From Ciona savignyi (taxonomy: Eukaryota; Chordata; Ascidiacea; Phlebobranchia; Cionidae): a DNA stretch of 64,000 nucleotides. Positions 56,011 through 64,000 of this stretch are shown piece after piece. The position numbers were made by a program, and so were the translations under genes. The notes below the pieces were generated by a model, which saw nothing but the letters and a program-made list of their open reading frames with translations, was not told where the DNA came from and did no database searches. Within the stretch, counting starts at the first letter, position 1, and the number at the start of each line of letters is the position of its first letter. The stretch spans positions 173,238 through 237,237 of the forward strand of contig CH002585.1 in the NCBI GenBank assembly GCA_000149265.1, read 5' to 3'.

Positions 56011-59000
56011 GTGTGTTTTGCCGCACTCAGGGGTAAAAACGAGTTTGCCTAATTTCGTGACAAATATCATTTTATTCGTGTGCAGTCGGTTTGGTCGTAT
56101 TTTACCCGGTGCTCCGTGCAAATCACTCAAACACCGTCGTGTGCCGTGGCGCATCTGGAGACAACAGATTACGTGGAGATGATTTAAGTCCTTTCAAACG
56201 CCGCGCTTTTGATCGGCGCCGCCTACAAAGCGAAGATTTAATGCGGTCTGTATGCAAAGCGGTAAACCTTTGCGCGCCGCACACAAATACTCAAATCCTT
56301 CATTGCAATAGATCTAGACGAATTAACTTAATGGTTGTGAGGTGGTGAATAGTGAAGCGGTTACTCATTCGTTCCTTCGAAAGTGCACACCGTCCCTTGT
56401 CGATGCGCCAATTGCTACTGTGGGAATTTGAGCAACGGTGTTGAGGGGCGGTCCCTTGGTCGTAGGAGCGTCGTAAAAGGGTCGTTGGCGTTTATTTTTA
56501 TCGCGCTACGTTGTTTTCGTGGACTTTTGGCTCAAAGTCGAATTTCCTTTACTTTGCTGCTCGGCGACGGTTACAAACACAACGACGTTGAGCCATAACT
56601 CAACTGAGCCGTCATCTCCATTGAACACACATATCGTTTTAATGGATCTTCAGTTCGTGAAAGGAGCACTAGACGCGTCGCCGCCGGACCCGCAAATAAC
56701 GATGCCCTGCGCCATAGCACCCGCCGTCCAGTATTAGTAGCTCCACCCGCCTACTCTTACCGCTGACGCTCGACCTTTGTCCACTTAGTCCTCACGTCGC
56801 TTGAAACGAACAAACTTGAAACGCGATAGCCTAAACACTGGTAGCGGTGAACAGAACGAGAATGTTGACCCGACCGGTCGGACGCGTGTCGTTAGAAAAC
56901 ACGTCCAAAGAAGCCAAAAGCTCTTTGCTCTCTATTTGTTTATGCACAGTACAATAAGACCCGATGCATTAGACTAAAAACCTTATTTGCCCTTATTTGC
57001 CGTCGCAGAATCAAAGGGTTTGCGCTGACAACGGTCGTACAACGCCAGAAGTAGTTTTACTACCTGCGAAAACATCTGCCGCTCGAAAGTGCATGACGTG
57101 TTGCGCTCAATTGTCAACTGACGGACCCGAAATATACAGGAATTCACCACAACTAAACCGCTGGTCGGTAGGGCTGATTTAAAAAAACAAATACATTATT
57201 TGCATGCACGCGTTTGCTCGGTAAGTAGTTGGCTGACGTTCTTTGAAATTTTGGTTCGATTTTCAAGGAGTGTCCTGTCAAAGATTTTGTCGATCGGGAA
57301 TGGAAAAGTTTAGTGGTTTCATAATATTCTTCTGTCTTGCGTCTGTAGATTTATATTGAAGCTGCCATATTTGGGAAATCGTGCGAACAAACACACGGAC
57401 ATATTTTTTGCGTATTGAGTCAAAAATAGACGGCAAACCAAAAGTTGAGTTCGACCGCCAAAATGAGCTACGGTTTCTGCAGATAACGTCTCGCTTACGT
57501 GAGAAAACCCGAGCAAATAGGCTGTAAACAACTATTCCTTCCATTGATATTACTTGACAACAACATCTTGGCGTGTTTGTAGCTTTGTTTACCAGTCGAA
57601 TTATACTGATGATGACCCAAGCTATCCCATAATCCCCCATTACTCATAGCCCGATGCAAGAAATTGACGTGTGGTCATTGCTTCGTGTTGTTTTGGACGT
57701 CTAACCGATGTTAATCCGGTATTATAGTAAAACGGTAATGGAAGAAAATAAGTTTTTAATTAGCAATAGCTAATTATAGCTTTTTAGTAAACATTAAAGT
57801 ATCATTCACCCAATAAATTAAGCAAGAATTAGGAACATCGTTAATGTCGTTCAAAAGGCAAATGACATCTGCCTAATAGATGGTCACCGGCAGTTCAACT
57901 TTCATTTGCCCCGATGTCCTTTGCAAATTGTTTACTGCGAGGGATTTTGGATGGAAAGGATCAACGACCCGGACTCGGGTGCGTGCGGCTCTTAAAACTA
58001 GCTCGCTCGTAATTCTGATGCAAAAGCTCGTTAAACTTTGCCAGACGGTTTACGACTCGGCCTATAACATCTAGAACTTGGGATCGTGCTATTAATGTAC
58101 AGCATTGGAAGCGCTTTCAGTGTATTAGTTATTGCTCTTTTTGGTTGAGTGTTTCGCTGCATTTGTCTTTTGCACATGGTTGCTCGTTTTAAGATTTTGT
58201 AAAGCCGAAAACGCTATCACCGCGATAATCGGGCCGCTATAGACGTCATGAACTTTTACCAAGCTGTAAAAGTTGTCTCGCTTCGGGTCATAGGGAATTG
58301 GGACTGCGTTTAAAGAGCGAACACGTTCCTCAAGTAACGCGCTGTAATTGGAATTTTAGAGTCTCTGACCCCGTTTGACCTTTGATGGGTGTTTCGCGAG
58401 TTAATAGGACTCAACTGCGCCGGGATCAACGCAAAATCACGTTGGAAATCGTATCCCGTCCCGTCGAAGCTATTTCGTGGTCTGCTAACCTCAACGCTTA
58501 TTGTGGTTTGCAGAATACGAGATGGAATATTTCGAGCCCGACCCTTGCAGCGCTCGACGTGTTTCCGAAACACGGCGGAGAGTGACGAGCCCTTGTCGTT
58601 GCCGCTCTGTCAGTGTACGCAGCACACACGAATTAGCATAACTCGGTGTTGGGTTTCCATCTTCAAAGCCAAGGCTCTGCGCCGGCGCAACCAAAGGCAC
58701 GGAAAACAATTTGTTACGAATACGAGCTCAGTCTCGGATTAGTCCCCGGCGAAAATTCGAGAAGTGTTTGCTTCGTCGACCTTGAAAGATAAAAACAATT
58801 CCAGCCGAATCTGAGCGCCGTTTTGCCCGCGAGCGATGCGGCAGGGCCGACGTGCATCATACAATCCTCAAACCCTCGTATATTCGAACACCACGCCCGA
58901 CCAGCCGCACTCTTGTTTTCACAACACATTGTTAAGAAGTCGGGCATTTTTTGACTGAATTATGTAACCTACGGAGCACCTTTTAATTAAACTTTGCCGA

Positions 59001-60827
59001 ACAAATGAAGTACCCGTTACCTTATTCGTATTTTGTAACCACTAATTTACTTTCGTTTTTTCACTTTCGGTATTTTTTGAATTAAGAAATATTGAGTGCT
59101 GTTGTATGGTGTAATTTTTAAGGGTACAAATATAACCAAATAAATTGTTTGCTGTTATGTGCTTGGGTTTTTAACCTGTTGTACATTTTTTGTTTCAATC
59201 TGCAATATAATGTACTAATCAACCAATTTATCTTTAAAAAAAGAAAAATAAGAAAATAGGTACATTTAGGGGCCGAATACGTGAAATTAAAGCTGGCTTG
59301 TTTGTACACTTTGTTTCCAGCTGGAGATACCGAGATATAATTCCTTGCATACCGGGCCGATGGTGGGTAGATTCACCAAGCGAGATAGCGCCCAATGAGA
59401 AGTGTATGGCTATTTCTCACAACTTGCCTGCACCGGGTCCAGACGCATCTGATTAAACGGGAAAGTGGAGCAACGGATGGTTTTCCGCCTTTCCGGCCAG
59501 TCGCATCACGTTCTTACAACAGATCAAACGCAGCACAAGAACAAACGAATAAGCTCTCACCTATATTCCGACACAGGAGTAATCGCATTATAACCACCAA
59601 ATCGCAGGTGCGAATCGCCAGCCGCTCGTTTTCGGACTTAAAGCGGTAATTAATTAATGAAAATAGCCCAGGCATTATAAAACGCGGTATCGAGTAAACC
59701 TAACGTTCCGTGAAAAGTGCATAGGAAGGCTGGGAAAACACCACGAACACTTGAAAGTTCTATTATAGATATATACAGGCGTACGACGGTGCTAAATTCT
59801 CCCAACAACCAACTACCTGAAATCGCGGTCGCTTTTACATGAAAATGAAGCTATTTTCACAACAAGCGCACGCTCACAGGAATTCTACCCACTAATAGAT
59901 TCTACAAAGCAATGTTTTGGATTTAACTGGTCATTAATTAAACACCATTAAAAATGTGTTTCAAGAATTCCATACGGTGCAAAAACAGCCTGTTTACCGT
60001 TCAGAAAAAGCATAACAGGGCACGAAAAGTCGTATTTAAACCTTTTCTAATTATAGAAAGAAATTTCTGTTCTCCTTTAGCGTGTTATCGCTGGATCGGC
60101 ATAAAGCTTAACTCCCTGATCGTTGTCCATATATTCCATTATGTTGCAAGGAATTTAGGATACCGTGCGTCACTCCGAACTCTTATCTTGGTTCGAAAAA
60201 GTTTATCCGACGGAGATGCCATATCTCCTATAGTCCGAAATACGTGAAGGGCTTATCGGGAAAGCCACGCAAATCCGCGGAAGTGCCTGGTCGCCTTTCC
60301 CGCCAGCACCGCCGTATTTAGTCCGTCTTGAGATCCATTTCGGCGGTTAGCGCCCATCTAAATAAAGGGAGGAAACCGCGAACGGATAAATACCATCACG
60401 TGGTCAGGAATTAAGAATTTTAAAATCTTTTATTTTAAAAGGGGAAAGAATGCTCTCTAAAAAGTGGAATGACGTTGCAAAACCTTTGACAGGATCAACA
60501 GTAAAGTGAACACGCATTTTCGGCGATGAGCCTTAAACAGTTAAACTTCTATGTTTTTTAGAGGGGGGGTGTAAACCAAAAAATCCGCGGTTGACCTAAA
60601 GCGATGGAACCGATATGTTTTTGCGATAATTGGTTTTAAAGTTCAAGTCGAAACGAGGAAATCAAGCAATCAAGTTTGTTTTCGATGCCTCACCTTGTGC
60701 TTCACGACCTCTGCTAAACAACTTGTACAATTAAAATCGAATTAATCGAGCAAAAAATACGCCAGTTCTAATCCTGGGTCGTCTCGGTGTGACCTTTCGT
60801 ATCGAGATTTAATGATTCGCGCTCGAC

Positions 60828-60927
60828 NNNNNNNNNNNNNNNNNNNNNNNNNNNNNNNNNNNNNNNNNNNNNNNNNNNNNNNNNNNNNNNNNNNNNNNNN
60901 NNNNNNNNNNNNNNNNNNNNNNNNNNN
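60828..60927. other. Assembly gap, 100 Ns, flanked by identical ends
   Basis: ATTCGCGCTCGAC is found both at 60815-60827 and 60928-60940, so the contigs may simply overlap here. Confidence 0.95.
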
Positions 60928-61574
60928 ATTCGCGCTCGACGAGGCTTCGATTTTCGACGTTCGGAATTGGTTTGTGGTCCAGTCTACGACGGGAACGCGT
61001 AAAAGTCGGCAAAGACAACGACGAAAATTATTGAAAAACTTTATTGGCGTAAGAATCGACGACGAAAATTATTGGACAAAACGGATCGTTTTATCACTCT
61101 TATTCTCAGGGATATCGCTCGTATTCATAATCAATTTTCCGGCTTTTACGATCGACATTTGGATTTATTCAACTATCTTATTTACCAATCACAATGTTCT
61201 AAGCGGCGACTGGTGATTGTGTTTGAGGGAGCCAAGAAAATAAGCGAGCGATCCAAGGTCATTTATCACAAGTTCTGACACAGAGGGCGGGATGTTACAT
61301 GTCGTTGACGTAATCCCGGCCCGGAAACTTGTGCAAAAGGCGCCAATTCTCGGCGCTGTTTAGTAAACAGGCTCGTTGCAGCGAGGGTAATGACCGACCG
61401 CGAAGGAAGGCGCCAGCAACTCTTACGTGCGCCCGTACCGCTTAGGCCGCGCTTTAGAAAGAATAACAATTTATCATAACTACTTGCTCAAAGACCTGTA
61501 AAAATTCCGGACTTTGAATACACGCGACTGTTTATAAGCTTAGTGCAGGAAACGAGGCAGAAACAGTACAGAAA

Positions 61575-61845
61575 TATCTCTCAAAATCAGTCTAAATAAC
61601 CAGCACAAAAATGTCCCTCAAAATAAGTCAAAACATCACAAATATGTCCCTTAAAATTAGTCTAGACAATACAAAAACTGTCCCTAAAATAAAAACGAAT
61701 ACAATACAAAAATGTCCCTAAAATAATTCAAAAACAGCCTAAAAAATGTCCTTAATATCAGTCCAGACTATACAAAAAAACTGTCTTAAAAATTAGTCAA
61801 AAACATCACAAAAACTGTCCTTAAAATAAGTCAAAATCTTCACTA
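61575..61845. repeat. Degenerate minisatellite, ~33-bp unit
   Basis: About eight units of the type ATGTCCCTAAAATAAGTC plus AAAACATCACAAA, with substitutions and length changes between units. Confidence 0.85.
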
Positions 61846-64000
61846 GAACCCTAGACACTTTTCTGGCAACCGTCCCACACAAATATAAAGATCTGCAAAA
61901 CTAGATCTTATCTTGCTACCACGTGCCACACTGGTCTGCAAACGACGTTCCGTTTTCACAGATTAATCACAACGCTAATCATCATCGCTCCTAATCCCTG
62001 CGAAATGGGGTCGACGAAAAAAAGCACCCAACCGCCTTTACTTCGCGTTCAACTCATAATTAAAAACGGTAGCTTCTTCGATTCGGAGAGTTATGTCAAA
62101 TAAAAATAAACGGTCAAATTTCTTTAAAAAAATCGGTGGATTCGTTGATTTTGCTAATACAAATAAACAGTTATTTTCCCGCAATGAAACATGACTGCAA
62201 GAGCTAATTCACTTCATTTTGCGTATATACGTCGCTATCACGCTAACAGCCTCAATCAACACAAAACCGACATTGAAATTGGATCCAATTTCCAGCGCTT
62301 TATTTATGAATGAAAGTAACTAGCATCTGGGAGTTCGGTTAACTATCGCGCCTTCCGAAGACAAAAGAAATAGAGGCGCCCGTGTGTATAACCAGCGTCC
62401 CAGCCGCACAATAGAGGATCCAATACCAAAACGGACCATGAAAACAGAACACAACGCGTTAAACGATTCAATCGATTAAGAAACCTTTGCACAATAGACA
62501 GAGTTGGCTTGAATAAAAGTGTTAGTGTTCAAATTGTTATTCGGGCGCACAACGATCCACACATTTGAAGTGGTGCGTTTCAGTGGCACGGTTCAGTCTG
62601 TGTGAATCTAAATCCGAGCACTTCAGTTGAAAAATCCTGGAGTAATCGTTCACGAGCATTCAGGTTTATACTGGTGGTCGTACCGAAGGACGTGGCTATA
62701 TTACCCGGAAACGATGTGAAAATAAGCGGCAACGGTAGGGTAGGGTTGCGTTACGATATCAAGCGGTTCGTAACCGATACCAGTGCCTTGTTTGACAAAT
62801 AATTGTCTGGGTGGTCGCGTGAATGGACGACAACGTTACGATAGCCAGGTGTAATCACTGGTTAGCGATGTACTGGAAGTTAGTACAAGACAGGTGTGCC
62901 GTATTCGATTACAAGACAATCGATCGCGACTTCGCGCCAAAACTACCAGCTTCCGGTAACCTACCCATTAACAATCCGCACAGTTTTACTGTCAACCATC
63001 GAAAAACAAGTCAATCCGTTTAGTTTTGACTCGTGCGGGAAACTAAATTGATACGAGCGTTGACGTGTTTGTGTTACAATGTTTTATCTTCTTGCGTTTG
63101 CATTTGTACGTTGATTACCTTATGAAGGCCTCTTGACCAACGCTTGATAATAAATACCTGTCGTCTTTATCTTTATATTCCCACTTTAAACCTATTGTAC
63201 CGGATATTTGCTTTTATATCACCTGTTGTAGTATGTTTTAGTGGAGTTGTGTTTTTATGCTGCTTACATCAATACAAGCTTTTTATGCATAACGTTGAGA
63301 GCTGCTGACTACAGGTTATCGAGAACCCTGCATAAAAGTGTAACACGCACAGATACTGGGGCGTGGGACTGTTTTGATCATTTAATACATTTAATGCGAA
63401 GAAATGTAATAGTACAATGTATGGTATTTAGTAATGGTGTAATTCATTCTGTACAACTAGTAAATAAAAGTGTAATATTTGTGCTGTGCCTATAGCCACG
63501 TGAAATGCCGAACAAACGCGAAAACTTGAGTTGACGTGCGAGGAAACAAAGGAAAGACAACATCGACCGTACTTGAACTGGATTTGATCCCAACTTTTGA
63601 ACCAAGTCTAAATATACCGAAACTTGATAATATATTGATTTCGACGTGTTTTAACGACTGTGGCTTTGACGTTTTTTCCGTTTTCCATTTTTTTATTAAA
63701 GGTTCTGCTCCGTATTTTCATCGAGGAAACAAAAAATAATTTAACTAAATTAATTTAAAACTGTGTTCTGAAGGTGATGCTACCGTTCGTATATAGTCAA
63801 TGGTTGAACGTTTGGGCAACTGTTTTAAGGGTTTCGGTAAACTATCAGCTAAAATGTATATTGCGTAAAACTGAATGTATCATTGGTATTGGGTTCAAAA
63901 CTTTACTCGCCGAGAAAAAATACAGATTTACAGGTTTAAGCGGCTCGGTAAATTATCAGCTAAATGGTAAATCACGTAAAAACTGAAAAACTCAAAGTAT

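Larger units (their letters stand above)
46575..64000. other. 17-kb CpG-rich region without recognised genes, upstream of Prickle exons
   Basis: No ORF here shows a known domain, and the longest (about 120-135 residues) overlap others on both strands as expected by chance in CpG-rich DNA. Because the first Prickle exon found enters at phase 2, at least one upstream coding exon should lie here or beyond. The region is probably Prickle intron and regulatory DNA. It has three tandem repeats, a tRNA-like repeat and one gap, and no copies of the common SINE. Confidence 0.45.

Noticed and set aside
58310-58742. Overlapping ORFs on both strands
   Set aside because: Mutual overlap in several frames indicates stop-poor sequence rather than a gene.

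Overview
The window is nuclear DNA from an invertebrate chordate. I read it as an ascidian tunicate, probably Ciona-like, but this is an inference. The support is metazoan gene content, spliced genes with short GT-AG introns, AT-rich sequence, five genes within about 46 kb, a very abundant tRNA-derived SINE, and a split between CpG-poor and CpG-rich stretches like the mosaic methylation known in Ciona. Nothing looks bacterial. Three runs of 100 Ns mark assembly gaps (11273-11372, 26474-26573, 60828-60927).

Layout: 3-5249 (+) holds the last seven exons of molybdenum cofactor sulfurase (MOCOS). 6919-13710 (-) is the splicing factor SRSF1, convergent with MOCOS. Its last intron carries a complete 2.34 kb transposon with 583-bp inverted ends, TTAA target duplications and two convergent ORFs (a THAP finger and a P2X7-C-terminal-like zinc domain). 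Its first intron holds a tRNA-Asp-like gene inside an inverted-repeat element, plus a nest of small MITE-like repeats. 14581-21362 (-) is a Ty3/gypsy LTR retrotransposon with 4-bp target duplications and a frameshifted gag-pol. 23036-25432 (+) is a single-exon coiled-coil protein resembling synaptonemal complex protein SYCP1. 25813-32669 (+) is an eleven-exon FAM50/XAP5 gene whose final coding exon is only 9 nt. 33342-46574 (-) is a Prickle-family planar polarity gene (PET domain, three LIM domains, CAAX-type C-terminus); its most 5' exons were not found. 46575-64000 has no gene I can recognise and is probably upstream intron or regulatory DNA of Prickle.

The genes do not form one pathway. 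MOCOS acts in molybdoenzyme activation, SRSF1 in splicing, FAM50 is a nuclear factor, SYCP1 is meiotic, and Prickle works in Wnt/planar cell polarity. The clearest large-scale pattern is a boundary near 32.7 kb. To its left are broadly expressed genes in CpG-poor DNA full of SINEs. To its right is a developmental gene in CpG-rich DNA from which that SINE is absent. The most unusual single items are the THAP/P2X7-like transposon, the intronless SYCP1-like gene, a minisatellite built from copies of a Prickle splice donor, and the FAM50 micro-exon.
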